Source of the DNA: Poa pratensis
Taxonomy: Eukaryota > Streptophyta > Magnoliopsida > Poales > Poaceae
NCBI GenBank assembly: GCA_947311845.1
Contig: CAMZMU010000052.1
Coordinates: 137,903,733 to 137,967,732 of the forward strand
Reading direction: 5' to 3'
DNA: 64,000 bases
A program made the translations under genes and the position numbers. A model generated the notes under the pieces. The model made no database searches and had not been told where the DNA came from. It saw only the letters and a program-made list of their open reading frames with translations. Shown here piece by piece: positions 46,177-58,926 of this stretch. The stretch's first letter is position 1. Each line of letters starts with the position of its first letter.

Positions 46177-46792
46177 AAATCAAGCCGTAGACTCGGAATT
46201 TTACGGCTCGCAGATGATCTGCAAGCAACCGATCCCCGCCGCTCAACTTGTGTCCGAACAGTCTACCGCCGCCAACAGCGCCGTGGAATCACCCGGACCG
46301 GGATTCCGCACCGCCGCCGCAGGGAGGAGGACAGACCAATGGGATTTTATGGGAGAGCCCAACCACTGCGCCCCCTACTACCTGAATCGCCTCCTCTGGT
46401 TTCAATTTCGCTGTCGACTCATGGTGGCTAACCCTAACTCTCAGAAATTCGCAGTCGTTGCGGCTCATATACCAGATGTAACCCACTCGATCTATCTCAC
46501 AGAGTTTAGATACATGATTACGATACAATCAGCGTCACGCGGATGAATTGATTCGATGAACTCAGTTCATCCAGAGAAGAGGTTGGAGAGGAACATATCC
46601 CGATGGGGATTCAGTTTACAGGTTAATTCAGTGATGACTCTCTCCTCACACAGCCGTGGCTTAACACGCCGCTTGTCCTGTTCCGCCGTCGTCTCAGCTG
46701 GGTTGGGTCCTTGTTGGGCTTCTCGCATCTTCTGCCGGCCCATGGCCCATCTCTTGCTCGTCAAGGCTTGGCCCAGGTACTGTGCCTTGACA

Positions 46793-46939
46793 GGGTGCGA
46801 CCATCTGCCTCTGCAATGGGGCACTGAGGAGGAAGGTGGAGTCGCGCGGCGCCTCTTCGTGTACCTTCCCGTGCCGGCGCCGGCATCGGCGGGGCTGCGA
46901 CCTCAGTTTCCCCGGCGCAGTGGCGGCCGCCGGGGATAA
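46793..46939 (+). pseudogene. remainder of the split short frame (copy 2)
   Basis: Continues the frame begun at 41143 and ends at 46939, as 21989-22135 does. Confidence 0.3.
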
Positions 46940-47837
46940 GGCAGATGGTTCCGGCGACGCGCGGAGTGAATCAACAGCGACCGGGAGTCGCCGGAGCGTC
47001 GGGTAAGCGGTGTAGTACAGTGAAACGTTTTGTCCCACATTTTTAGTTTTGATGGGACTGCAGGTGTATATGTCTGTAGAATTTTTTTAGGTATTAGTGT
47101 AGCACATGGTTAGGATGCAAGGTTCCAAATAAAGGAGCGTGCCATTTCCTTGTCCCGACATTTAGTATGTGACTGTCCAGAAAACTTCTCTATTACTACT
47201 TCACCAATATTTACTTAATGCAGGATCAAATCTCAGTAAAGAGGAGCAAAGGCGATTTGAAGCAGATGAGCATCACCTGAGTTCTGCAGTTGTGAAGCAG
47301 AAGAACATCACTTGCAATTCAAATGTCAAACATGGATAAGATGCGAGGTACCAAATAGGATGCCAAATAGACAATGTGATCTGCCATTTGCGTGCCCCGA
47401 CATTTAGCATCTCACCTGCAATTTATCGTGTTCTATGCTTATGTGCATTCTACATGTTTTTTTGTCTATTGTGATTAGTTCTGGAAAACGTGATTGTGGA
47501 GTGTGTTCTGATGTTAGTATGTCGAAATATGATTCAGTCATTTTTATTGAACCTGAATTTGTTAGTAGCATGAATAATGTATGCAATTCTTTACCCTTTC
47601 GAGAGGCATGTTATTTGTTTTGCCACAAATCTGTTGATACAGACTGTTTGGTCCACCTCGGCACACTATTAGCTGTGACTATGTTGTGTTTTCAAGGCTC
47701 GTGTGCCTTTTATATCCTCTTTGAGTAGGCACAACTTTCTAGGTATACATTTTAGAGAGGTGTGTTCTTCTCACGCTCAAACCTCTGGCATTGGACCGAT
47801 TTACAAACTCAAACCCGTAAAATATTCTATCATACTA
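46940..47837. other. intergenic DNA downstream of HKT (copy 2)
   Basis: Matches 22136-23033; nothing further recognised. Confidence 0.4.
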
Positions 47838-50302
47838 CTATCCAGACACTTCTGGCCTCTGATGTGATGTTCTACATGGATGCACATTCAAGGGTTTCTT
47901 TCTTTTTATAGTGCACGTTTTGAACCTCCCAAGGAACATCACCAAGATGATGATCAGCCTTCCTTCGTCGGTCCACCTGCCGACAAACCCGTACAAAGCG
48001 TCTCTGCAGGTGGCATCAGGCTTCAGTAACTTGTTGCAGCTGTAGCCAAGTGAGTATCCTACATTGCCGTATGCACTGCAAAAGGAAATGGACATCAATT
48101 TTTGAAAGCAGCACACATGATGTTCATAAGTTTGATTGCACTTTCTTATTTCTACAACAAACATTGTTGAACTTTTTCTTTTGCAGTTAGTTCATTCATA
48201 GTAATACATTACTTCTAGTATGGACAAGAAAATTTGTTTAAAGATGTCAACTTGCCTGATCACTTCAAATATTACGCTGAAGATGCTGAAATTGAGTGGA
48301 TCAGCGGACATCGACTTCCTTTCAGTTATACATGCCAAAATTGTGAATATTGCTAAAAAAGCAGGCTTGGTAATGACAAACTTTTTCCACATTGGTCTGC
48401 TATTCGGGTTTTCCTTTTTATCTGTCAAGGTTTGGCTACCACCACGGGTAGTGAGGAATGAAGTACCAGAAGGAAGGTACCTGCAAATAAGTAACATGAT
48501 CTGTTAACACACAAGGGAAGTACAGAGGTAGCAAACTTACTTTTCCATGGGCACTGTTATATTTTAGGCATTTACTGATGCTCTTAACTTGGTACTTTGA
48601 ACTGAACTATAATTCTCTCTGTGCCGAGCTCTGTCCACCGAGAATGCTACAGTTGTTTTGAATTCAGTCTAGGTGTGTCTATAGGTAGCACGAGACATGT
48701 TCCAAGTTTGAACATGTTATTATCTTAAACTTCATTCAAATCCTTGCGAGAATGTAAGACTGCTATTTTTCAAGCTAATATAAGTAGTTTTGCCATAACT
48801 TTTCAACCATAGCCGCTATAAACTTCAGATCAGAAGATTTCAAGCATGGAACTATTTATGGCGTGTTTGTTATTAGCAGACGCGCTTTATTTAGTCACTG
48901 CATCTACTATTGCTCAGACAGTCATAGTTGTTCTAAGTTTATGGCAAATTGTCAATGCTCCAGGTAATATGTGCTATTAATAAGAGATAAGCTAATTATT
49001 CTATCAAACTTAACCAAATTCACTCAGAATAGATGTGGGAGGGGATACTCACATGACAAGTGCAAATATCACCAAAATTGGTGCCGAAAGGGTCGAGATG
49101 TCAATGACAGTTTCACCGGCATGTCTTGAACTGGCACTCTGGAACACCGAGCCTACCAATTTCTCGAACCATTTCATATCCTCAAAGGCCTTCGAATCCC
49201 ACTCAAAATAACAAAGAACCATTGCTTGCACTAGAATTAGCAGCAGTCCAGTCAGAACCAAGTAGATAGAATCCTGATGTGATTGCAAATGCCTGTATTT
49301 AATCTCCTCTGGGTGCTTAAGGATGTAAGCATATTCATTTCTTCTGCTGACCTTTCCCAAGGCCCACATGCTTAACCTCAACAGTGGTGCAAACAAAGTG
49401 TTGCCTACTAGAATCTGCGGGGCAACTAGAAGCAGAAAAATGGGTTTATTTCTGAAAATTGCCATGTTATTATTTACCGGAGTGAAGCCACAGTTTGCAA
49501 ATGAAGATATTGCTGTGAAGGCCGAGAAGGTCCACATCTTGATATCTTTACTCTTCAGTAGATGTCTTGCATCGAAGTCAATCCATAGGTAGGTGATAAT
49601 GACTAGAGAGCCGCAAACAATTGCTGCTGCGTAGTAGCCTGCCACTACACAAGCTAAAATATTGCGAGAATTCTGATTCACCTCTTTGCGTTCCTGTACC
49701 TGATTGTGTGTCATGGTTTCCTCTGACTGGATGCCTTCTACATTATTCTCACTTGTGTTGTCGAAAACATCAGTGGATTCTATGTCCCTGCTTATGATAG
49801 CCAGTCTTCTCAGGAGGGCATCGGCCCGAGCATTTTTGAAGTGCAGCCCCAGCATTGAAGTGAACACTTCTCCACCTAATATCATGAGTATGATCAACAC
49901 CCAGAGCTGCTGGTTGGAGAAGTCCTCCATCTCAACTGTTGCCATGCTCGACACTGTCACTGTGGACACGCAGGTGAACATCAGGTCAAAGTTCCTTAGA
50001 GCTGGTTTGTTCAGGGACCTGAGATTCTTCAGGGCAAGAAAACCAGCAAAGGATATCGACATGAAGTAAATAAGCTGGACTATCAAAGGATTGCTTCTAA
50101 AGAGGAGAGACTGGTAAGAGCGTTTGAACAAGCGTGTTGTACACCTGGAGAGGGAACTGAGCCTGCCTGTTACAAGCTCATGGAAATGCTTCACTTTCTC
50201 CTTGATGGTTCTAAGCTCTTCGAGATCGGGCACTGCAATCTTCATGGCTGTATACGATGGCAGGCTCTGCAAGGTAACTAGAACTGATCTGAATTGATGC
50301 AT
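47838..50302 (-). CDS. HKT: HKT sodium/potassium transporter, complete gene (copy 2)
   Basis: Exons on the minus strand: 50302-49053, 48480-48256 and 48075-47838. The exon 1 protein is identical to that of copy 1, and the Ser-Gly-Gly-Gly pore set and GC-AG second intron are the same. Differences fall in the introns and flanks (for example GGAAATGG against GGTAAATGG near 48085, and an extra C near 48764). If the repeat is an assembly overlap, this and 23034-25498 are one gene. If the duplication is real, the plant has two adjacent copies that could raise Na+-retrieval capacity by dosage. Confidence 0.93.
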
Positions 50303-51754
50303 TGAGGTTTGTGGGATTTTGAGCTCAAACTTACTGGTGTTGGAGTTGGCAACTGGAAGTTATTTCATGGTGTCTTATGGGTTAAGTATTCTCCCCTGCA
50401 AGTACTCCGCAGTCAGATCAAGTTGTGGAGCTCCATATGTAGGGTGGAGTAAGACAAGTGTGTCCACATGTATAATCATGGTGCTGATGGTGTCTAAAGG
50501 GCCCGGTCCCAGGTATAATTGACTCTGGACCAGCATGTCCTTCTATTATATTATAATAAATAGCCAACTACTTTTATGTTCTTATTGAAAGGATTTTCGG
50601 GAATTATCATCCTTCATTTAACAATTTTTTGCATCCGAATATATCGTTGATTTGATCCTGCCACCTAATACATGCCAATAATTCACACTTTTGATTTGAT
50701 CCTGCATTGTAGTTGTTGCATTATTCTGGTTTAGCTCAAAATCTATCTTACTTTTCTTGAGGCACCCGCTACTGTGATGCTGAAATTCACTACCCTGTAA
50801 ATTTACAGCTACAAAATATGGTGTATGTGGCCGGGATGCTCCGACACGTCAGTAGTGAAGATTGAAATAAATGACAATCGTGAAGTTGCGTTGCAACATT
50901 TGCATTCTCCTGGTCGTATTTTTCAGTTATCAGCGCAGGCTGAATAAATCGATGTGTTTAATCCCTTTCCCCGAAAGCTCCACAAGGCAACACTGCATTG
51001 ATTGACAACATGACCGGTTGTGAGGCTGGGTTGCAAAATTTGCATTCTCTTGATCAATTTCTCAATTATTAGTGCGGGTTGGGATTTCTGGGCTGATTTT
51101 TATTGACATTATGTATCAGATTCCACTAGACTGGAATGCATATCTTCATTACTATATGTATAGTGCACCTCTGTTGTGGGAAAAAAATCTGCAAGCATTC
51201 ACACAGGTGTGCCGTGTGCGCTGGAACTTTTCTATCTTCCTTCTTTTATTTCCTTCTCTTTCAGTGTGGGCGTGTGGCACAATCTAGTTGCACATGTGTG
51301 TTACTTCTTTTTATCTCGGAGAAAAGTGTGTGGCTAGTGAGGTTTGCGAGGAGATAACAATATTATGCTTTTTTCATAAAGCGGTACTTGTGGCCTCAGG
51401 TACTTCCGAGACATGATTGGATCATTGCAGTCTTTCTGTACGCGCTTACACATATGTTTATACAACCAGATCTGAGGCACCCAACTTTTTGGCGCCAGCT
51501 AGTTCTAACAAATTAGTGCTAAGCCATCTCTGTGTATCAAGAGATTAGGCTAATCTGCGTGTCTTGATATTCTTATGATCAACTTTCATTCACCTAACCT
51601 GGAACTGCTGCACTTGTACGTGGCTCTGTACAAGGACGACAAGTAGAAGGTTCCTTTCTACATCCAAATGGGCACTGAAGGCGAGAAGGGAAGAAAATAA
51701 AAACAAAAGAGGAAACCGTACGTGTGCCTGCAATGGTCACCAGGTGATGCATCT
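50303..51754. other. region between the HKT genes (copy 2)
   Basis: Matches 25499-26952, including the 140-bp-spaced degenerate repeat around 50874-51084. Confidence 0.4.
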
Positions 51755-51768
51755 AACTAAGCTCCAGG

Positions 51769-52688
51769 AGCGAAGCGAACTCTTCCTCCTCTCTTATCCT
51801 CTTCTACAGTAACTAGGAGAGGCGATCAGAGGGCGACTGAGTTTTCCGCCGGTGATTCCGTCGCCCTCCTCTCCTTCGTCGGCCTCGGTGCCGTCGGAGA
51901 GGGAGGGGGGCTGAATCGCCGGCCGGACCCGTGTACAGATAGTCTAGGGCTTGCTAGTCTGTTAGATCTTCGTGGTGGAGTGCGGCTGATGCCGATGCCG
52001 CCGTTGCGAATAATTTGCTCCAGATCTCCGTCTCGTCGCCGCCGTGCAGCGTCGGCTAGGAGATGCGGTGCTAGGGTGTCCTGGCAAGGTCGTCGGCGCG
52101 GCGGGGACCTTGCTTTGGGCTTTTGTTCCTCCTTCTCATCCGCGTCTCGGCGCCGTCGTCTCCAGCGTCGTCGGGAAGAAGGGGGAAGCTGTGCAGGAGC
52201 TTCGGACGCTGGTCTGCTGCGGCTAGCGGTGGGCTGGAGGATGCCGTGGTCCGTGCTAGGAGTGTGGTCCGGGTTGGCGGATCTGGTGCTGCTCCTCGCA
52301 GCCGGCGACGGGAGAGGCTGGATCTGGAGGTTGAAGGTGAGCTTGGGGTAGGTCCCCGACCCGCGTGCCACAGCGATATGTGGGCACCTTGGGTGCTTCT
52401 TCTCGTGGTTCACAAAGCCAGATGGCGATGGAGCTTCTTCAACCTCGGGTGTGGCGGTCTTCGTCTCTTGCTCTCGCGGTGCTTCGGCATCGGAGACGAG
52501 CGACGGTTTCGTTCGTGTGGTGCAGAGTTCCCCAAGGGCTTCTTTGTGATTTTGTGTTTCTTCAGGGGTCTTTCTGCAATGTGTACGGGTCTACGTGTCC
52601 TTCTGGACCGTTCCGTTAGGTGTGTACGTGTTATGTACTCTTATGTGTCTTTGACTTAATATATACGTATACTTATCAAAAAAAAAAA
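51769..52688 (+). mobile_element. poly(A)-tailed retroposon at the HKT stop codon (copy 2)
   Basis: Target copies at 51755-51768 and 52687-52701; A run 52678-52688. Same insertion as 26967-27887, with one base less in the G run near 51905. Confidence 0.8.
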
Positions 52689-53237
52689 CTAAGCTTCCAG
52701 GCTTTGCCTCCTTTCATACTGAATTTCTTCAGCCTCCCAAAGAGCATCACAAGAATGAGGATGAACTTGCCAGGATCGCTCCACCTCCCAGCGAGGCCGG
52801 TCCATCTGTCGGTGCATAGCTGGTCTGTATTGATCTGTCTGCTACAGCTGTAGCCCACGGAGAATCCCACATTTCCATAAGCACTGCATACCAAATGTGA
52901 GAAGAACAGGTCAGCTTCCTCGAAGGAAATCAAGAGATACGAAAATAATTTTATCTGGTATGAATGGTAAATGTTTTATTTCTTTTCATGTTTTGAATCG
53001 CTTCGAGTGACTTGCCTGACGACCTCAACAACAATGCTGAGCAAGTTAAAGTTTAGGGGATCTTCTTTGAGCTTTGTCCTCTCCGTGACGCAGGTGGCGA
53101 TGACGAAGATAGTCAGGTAGGAGAGTTGTGACAAAACTATGCTCTCGAGTAACCTGTTTCCCTTGCTCTCTGTGAGATGTTCCTTTGCCCTGGAGCTCTC
53201 TTCAAATGGAAACCATGTTGTGTATGAAGGTAGGTAC
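52676..53237 (-). CDS. HKT: second HKT gene, exons 2 and 3 only (copy 2, in frame)
   Basis: Exon 2 (53237-53016, 222 bp) and exon 3 (52883-52676) join in frame through AG|GCAAGT...GCAG|T to give about 142 residues, from YLPSYTTW to [11 protein letters not shown]. The acceptor of exon 2 reads TCTAG|G here (TCCAG in copy 1). The last five codons are AGT TTT TTT TTT TGA: Ser is native, while the Phe codons and the stop come from the retroposon tail. The missing exon 1 should encode about 410 residues with three of the four pore loops; none appears up to the window end, so the gene is either interrupted by more than 10 kb of transposons or dead. Confidence 0.87.
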
Positions 53238-53531
53238 CTAGAAGCAAGAACGCTTAGACCGTGAGACAACAAAGACTACAAGTCTGCAAATACAGCAATC
53301 CAGGCAGCAGTAATTGTCCTAGGCATGAGGTCCACACGGAAAGTGTTGAATGCAACCACAACTGCTTACTAAAGACAAATGGCTTCAGATAAGTCGTTGA
53401 TTTGCAGCTTAGGTTAGATAAAGGGATTTTATTACTTAAAAGTTTTAATCCATTACACCTGGCCTCTGCATAGATAGGATGCACACAGCCACAAGTTCAC
53501 GAGTACCTAATTCTGAAATTAAAAAAAGCGA
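53238..53531 (-). other. remaining intron 1 of the second HKT gene (copy 2)
   Basis: Matches 28436-28729; nothing else recognised. Confidence 0.45.
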
Positions 53532-53539
53532 ATTACATA

Positions 53540-55681
53540 TCATAATGAGAAATTGTAAAGCCGCCTAAGATGATGGTATGTCGATCCGGAGACTATGTTG
53601 TCATCCATGCCGGGAGAATAACTACCTGGCCGCAGCCTCCAAACGCAACGCCACCTCCAAAAACAAGTCTCGGTGCTCCACACGCTGCAGGGCCGACCAT
53701 GCTCGTAGCGTTGCTGTACACCGATAGATAACCTGCATAATAGAAGCTTTTTATCGTTAAAAATCTTGTCATTTCTACATAGCCACAGCGACCAAATAAC
53801 GGCAATCGCTCCCACCCTACTGAAAAGTTTAAACCTAGGATCCACCACGTTTAACCAGTTGCCAAAAATGTTTGCAACGGTACGCGGGGATATAAGGTAG
53901 AACCTATCTGGATGGCTGACCATGTAGATCTGGCGAACTCGCACTGAAAGAATAAGTGTGTAATAGTCTCGTCGTGTTGACAGAAGACGCACTTTTTACT
54001 TCCATGCCAATTGCGATTGGTAAGGTTATCTTTTGTAAGAATTACACCTCGACGGAGATACCACGCAAACACCTTAGTTTTTAACGGAATCTTCATCTTC
54101 CAAATTTTGTTATTATCCTTAATATCGACTGGCACTTCGGGTAAGATTAATGAGAATTTACCATTCTTCGTAATATTCCATTGAAATTTTTCTGGATCTT
54201 CCGACAGATGGATGGAATCCAATCGGATGAGCAAGGCATTCCAGGATGCTTGTCTTGTTCCAAGTAAACTTCTTCTGAACGATACATTTGGTGGGGAGGT
54301 ACCCAATACCTTAGCAATCGTGTTGCTCTTGTTTCGCACAATAGCATACAGAGCCGGATATTGTTCTCTGAGAGTGGATTGGCCTAGCCATTTATCCTCC
54401 CAGAAGCAAATTTCCGATCCATCCCTAATTGAGAAAGATCCTTATGGGAAAAGAACCTCTTCGTAGCCATAAGGCCTGCCCAGAAGTGTGAATCGCCAGG
54501 TTTCCAAAGAACCAGAGATACGGCTTGAGATCCCACATACTTTGTCCTAAGGAGGGTTTGCTAAACTCCATCTTCAGAAAGAAGCTTGAAGAGTCATTTA
54601 CCCAGCAAAGCTCTATTCTTGACCTCAAGGTCATGAACTCCGAGCCCTCCTTGGTCTTTTGGGCAACAAACCACACTCCACTTAGTCAGCCGATATTTTT
54701 TTGTTCTCACAATCCCCTTTGCCAAAAGAATCTAGACCGGAAATAATCCAATCATTTTAAGACTCCTTTGGGTAATTGGAAGAATGAAATCATATACAAT
54801 ACCATGTTTGTTAGTACCGAGTTTATGAGAACCAATCTTCCACCTAGGGATAAGAGTTTGCCTTTCCAGCTATTTAAACGTATTTGAAGTCTTTCCTCCA
54901 CCTTCTTCCACTCAGCATTTGTAAGTCTCCGATAATGAATCGGAATACCCAAATAGTTGATAGGAAATTGTCCTTGCTCACAGCCGAAAAGTTCAGCATA
55001 CAAGGCGGCGTTTTCTTGAGCCTCGCCAAAGCAAAACAGTTCACTTTTATGGAAATTAATCTTCAGACCCGAAAGTTGCTCGAAGGCTGACAAAATCAGC
55101 TTTAAGTTACGAATTTTTTCGATGTCATGTTCCATAAAAAGAATTGTGTCGTCGACATATTGAAGAATTGATAAACCACCATCGACTAGATGTGGAATCA
55201 CTCCTTCAATTTGGCCCTCGGATTTAGCGCGTTCGATCAAGATAGCCAACATATCAGTCACTATATTAAATAGTATTGGCGATAGTGGGTCACCTTGTCT
55301 AAGGCCTTTTTTTGTTTGGAAGTATTTGTCAGTGTCATCATTGACTTTAATGGCTACACTTCCTCTCGAAACAAAGCTATCTATTAACGCTCTCCTCTCA
55401 ATAGAAAAACCTTTCATTCTGAGAGTCTGCTGAAGAAAAACCAATTGACTTTATCATAAGCTTTCTCAAAATCAATTTTAAGAATTACCCCATTCAACTT
55501 TTTCCTATGCAGTTCGTGAACTGTTTCATGTAGAATCGCCACCCCATCAAGAATGTTATGACCTTGCATAAAAGCTGTCTGAGACGGACGAACCATATGA
55601 TTTGCCACACTATTCAGTCGAATCGTAGCAACTTTGGTAAATATTTTAAAACTAACGTTAAGAAGGCAATATAGGTCTGAA
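53540..55681 (-). pseudogene. LINE ORF2, RT palm to C-terminus (copy 2)
   Basis: More continuous than copy 1. 55731-55414 carries SQTAFMQGHNILDG and FEKAYDKVNW; 55444-54752 carries GLRQGDPLSPILFN, YVDDTILFM and, beyond copy 1's break, GGRLVLINSVLTNM; 54339-53851 joins the linker and the zinc domain CVFCQHDETITHLFFQC in one frame; 53992-53540 is the C-terminus. Frame changes remain between these pieces in both copies. Confidence 0.87.
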
Positions 55682-55685
55682 TTGT

Positions 55686-57373
55686 TGATGCATGTAAAAT
55701 GCATACATGAACTTTGCATTATTTTATTCATATTCCAATCATATTTGCGTCATATAAGGGTTATATCAATGTTTTATAATGATTTTGGGAATAATTCACA
55801 AGTTCCCCTATTTTTCTGGAATTAACCCTGCGCAGCAGAAAACCCTATTTTTATATTTTGATGTTTCAGAGACCCAAACGACGTTCAAATGACTTGCAAA
55901 TTTAGGAGCATCAATATTTGGAAGGAAGAAGCCCTGGGAACGAAGGAAGTGAACAAACGGAGGCTCGAGGGCCAAAAGGGGGTGGCCCACGCGGCCAGGT
56001 TCTGTGGCCGTGTGGGGCCCACCTTCTGGAGCCTCGATGCTCCGTTGCCGTCGATCTTTTCGCCCACGACTCCGTCTTGACCTAAAACCGATTATAAAAA
56101 TAGTCCCCGAGGCTCTTCGGAAGGGAGCGCCGTAGAAACACAGAAACACCGAAACAGAGATCAGGAGCTGCAGATTGGAGGGGAAAACTCCGGGGTCGCT
56201 GCCGGAGAGGTCTCCACCTCCTCCAACGACATATCCACCGTATCCATGATGAAGAGGGAGTAGTCCACCCCTGGACTATGGTTTGTGGAAGTAACTTATG
56301 TATCTCTCTCTTGTGCTTCACTAATTAGCACCATATGAGCTGCCGAACATGATTACGGTCATCTATGTAATACCTTTGTGGTGAATCTTTATGAGTTAAT
56401 ATATGTTTGAGATTGCAATTGTTTTGCTTCAGTTATGAAAGTAGATGCATATTATGTACCCCGTTCTTGTTTACTTGTTTTGATCAAGCATGTTTATGAG
56501 AGCGTGTGTGGGGAACGTGTGCATTAGATGGAGTAACGGGGGGTGGCTAGTGCGGTGAACGTGAGAGAAAGTTCCGCGATCCACTTGGGTGTTTTACCTT
56601 ACTTTGTTGCCTCACTAGGGATAAAAAGAAATACCTTGCTACCGGAGATGTGGGTGTGACCATTGCCACTACTCCATGACTAGATCTAGCATGTTCTTAT
56701 TTCAACTTCATGTCATGAAACTTAAAGCTATGCTCTGATTTATCTTAATACTAAGGTGTTATGATCTAGTTCGCATCTTAGTGGAGTATAAGAGAGGTTA
56801 ATAACCAAAATATCTCTATGTTAGGACGTGATGCCCATATGATTATAACTTGTCATGAAACCTTGTTGCAATCTCATATGTTAACTTTATGTGTTCCATT
56901 GTCCATCACATTATTAAAGAGAGAGTGCATTTGTGAAACCATGAACCCCGGTCTATTTTTAATCATAAGAAACACCTTTCCAACAACTTTCATCCACTTT
57001 TTATTTTCAGCCATAATTAAATCCGAAAATACAAAAATACTTTTGCATCTTGCATACATCATATAAAACCCAAAAATATAATTTATCATTACTATCGTCA
57101 TCCTTGCACATTTTCATTGCATATTTATTTATTGTTTTGTTTTATCATTCTCACACCTTGTGCTTGACAACCACTTGGTGAGGTTGAGGGCACAAAACAA
57201 TTTATTTTTGTTTGCAGGTTTCCAAGGGAAGGATAAGGAGGTAAAGCATTCACTACTGATTCCCCGAGAGTTCGATATAAACCCTCGAGTCATCTTCGTG
57301 GGGAAAACACGTCCTTGCCCGTACTACACACTCTGCTATTGGGGTCTCAACCTAACCCATTTAAGGGCCATCA
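55686..57373 (+). mobile_element. solo LTR nested in the LINE (copy 2)
   Basis: 1688 bp from TGATG to CATCA, flanked by ATTGT at 55681-55685 and 57374-57378. Confidence 0.9.
56093..56103 (+). promoter_or_regulatory. TATA box in the solo LTR (copy 2)
   Basis: TATAAAAATAG, as at 31287-31297. Confidence 0.55.
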
Positions 57374-57378
57374 ATTGT

Positions 57379-58926
57379 TGAATCCTTTCTGCCTCGTTAA
57401 CCTTAGGTAATAAAATTATCTCACAAAAATTGAGACGAAACAACTCTAGTTGTCCATCATAATGACAGGCGAACAGTTGTAGTAAATAGACTTGATAACA
57501 TCCCAAAAGTTCTGGTAGAACTCAACCGGGAAGCCATCAGGTCCAGGTGCCTTATTATGTTTCATTTGGAAAACCGTCTTTCTCACCTCATCCTCTGAAT
57601 AGAGGTTAGTAAGTAGACTATTTTCCTCATCTGAAGCCTAGGGTATATCCTCCATTCGAGACTCATCCAGTGTGAAGTTTTCTTCCTCTGGGGTTCCGAA
57701 TAGGCCTTTATAGTAATTTGTAATATACGACTTTAGTTGTTCATGGCCCTCAATCGTTCCCCCTCCTGGACTAGAGAATGAATACGCTTTTTCCTGTGTC
57801 TGCCATTGGCAATACTATGGAAATAGTGAGTATTTGAATCCCCTTCTAGGATAAATTGGGCTTTGGATCTTTGATACCATTTTTACTCCTCCTCACGCAG
57901 TAGTTTCGCTATCTGTGCATTCGATTGACTCTTTAGCTCAATCTCTTGCGCAGATAACAGTCGAACTTCTGCTAATGCCTCTAGAGCATCAATTATCGAG
58001 GATATATAGTCGTATCTTTTCTTTTTTAAGTAAATCGGTAGTATGACGAGCCCAACCAACGAGGTGTGTGAGTAAAGCACGAATCTTATTGTTCCACCTC
58101 TCGATCGGTGTATCACCAGCAACCGGTCTTTCCCAAATTCTTTTAACCATCTCATGGAACCCCTCACGATGCAACCACCCAAGTTCAAACTTGAAACGTG
58201 GTTTACACTGTGGTCTAGGCATGCCAGTGGTCAAAAGAATGGGAGCATGGTCCGACAATACCTCAATATGTTCTCGAGCCCGTACCGACACCAACGGGAA
58301 CCTAGATTCCCAATCAGTATCCATCAGTACACGGTCTAGCTTTTCGTATGTGGGTTCAGGGAGAGAATTATCCCAAGTGAACTGTCTCCCGACCATTGTT
58401 ATCTCTCTTAAGTTCAAGCCGTCAATGACTGCATTGAACAAAAGAGGCCAACGGTTGTCGAACCGACCCCTACTTTTCTCAAATGGAAAACCAAGAAGGT
58501 TGAAATCCCCTCCAATGATAAAGGGTGAGGGTTATCTTTTGCCAAGTTTACCATTTCACAGAGAAAAGCCGTCTTAGCCTCCTCCTGGGCCAGCCCATAC
58601 ACAGTAACAAGACTCCAAATGAAATTGTCGGTTTTATTACATATGTGCATTTTTATATGAAAATCACCATCCGTAACATCCAACACTTCCATGGTATCCG
58701 TCCTGATACCTAGTAAAATGCCTCCGGAGCGGCCATGGGGAGGACGCGAGTACCAATCAAAGTCTATACCGCCAGAAAGCCGATTCAATAGATATTGCGA
58801 GAACTCATGTCTTCCCATCTCAGAAATAGCTAAGAAATCCAAATTATGGTCCCGAATGCAACCAGCAAAGTGCAAATGTTTCGCCAAGTCACCAAGACCT
58901 CTGCTATTTGTGAACATGCCATTCAT
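57379..58926 (-). pseudogene. LINE ORF2, endonuclease and RT start
   Basis: The endonuclease starts MNGMFTNSRGLGDLAKH at 58926 and shows FLAISEMGRHEF (catalytic Glu), SGGILLGIR and, after a frameshift near 58440, FTWDNSLPEPTYEKLDRVL and SDHAPIL. This is the order of an apurinic/apyrimidinic-type endonuclease that nicks target DNA. A helical linker follows (57883-58188 in another frame). The reverse transcriptase begins with VRKTVFQMKHNKAPGPDG and FPVEFYQNFW near 57510-57600. Several stops interrupt the stretch 57380-57880. The protein is not functional as read. Confidence 0.85.

Larger units (their letters stand above)
41157..46792 (-). mobile_element. complete but defective Ty3/gypsy element, copy 2
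   Basis: LTRs 41157-41469 and 46477-46792, target duplication GGGTG at 41152-41156 and 46793-46797, primer site 46462-46474. The LTR lengths (313 and 316) equal those of copy 1. The same insertion with the same target site in both repeat copies shows that the repeat arose, biologically or in assembly, after the element inserted. Confidence 0.95.
33586..58378 (+). repeat. 24.8-kb direct repeat, copy 2
   Basis: This repeats 8774-33572 in the same orientation. It starts directly after the N run in anonymous intergenic DNA and continues without a break into unique LINE sequence at 58379. Differences from copy 1 are scattered, with many in homopolymers, for example near 8896/33706, 12195/37004, 18000/42803, 20690/45484 and 28292/53095. 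Confidence 0.97.

Noticed and set aside
8774..58378. A recent biological tandem duplication doubling HKT and MIR169
   Set aside because: The copies abut exactly at a 13-N spacer and the differences look like consensus errors. An assembly overlap explains everything with fewer steps. Kept only as the alternative.
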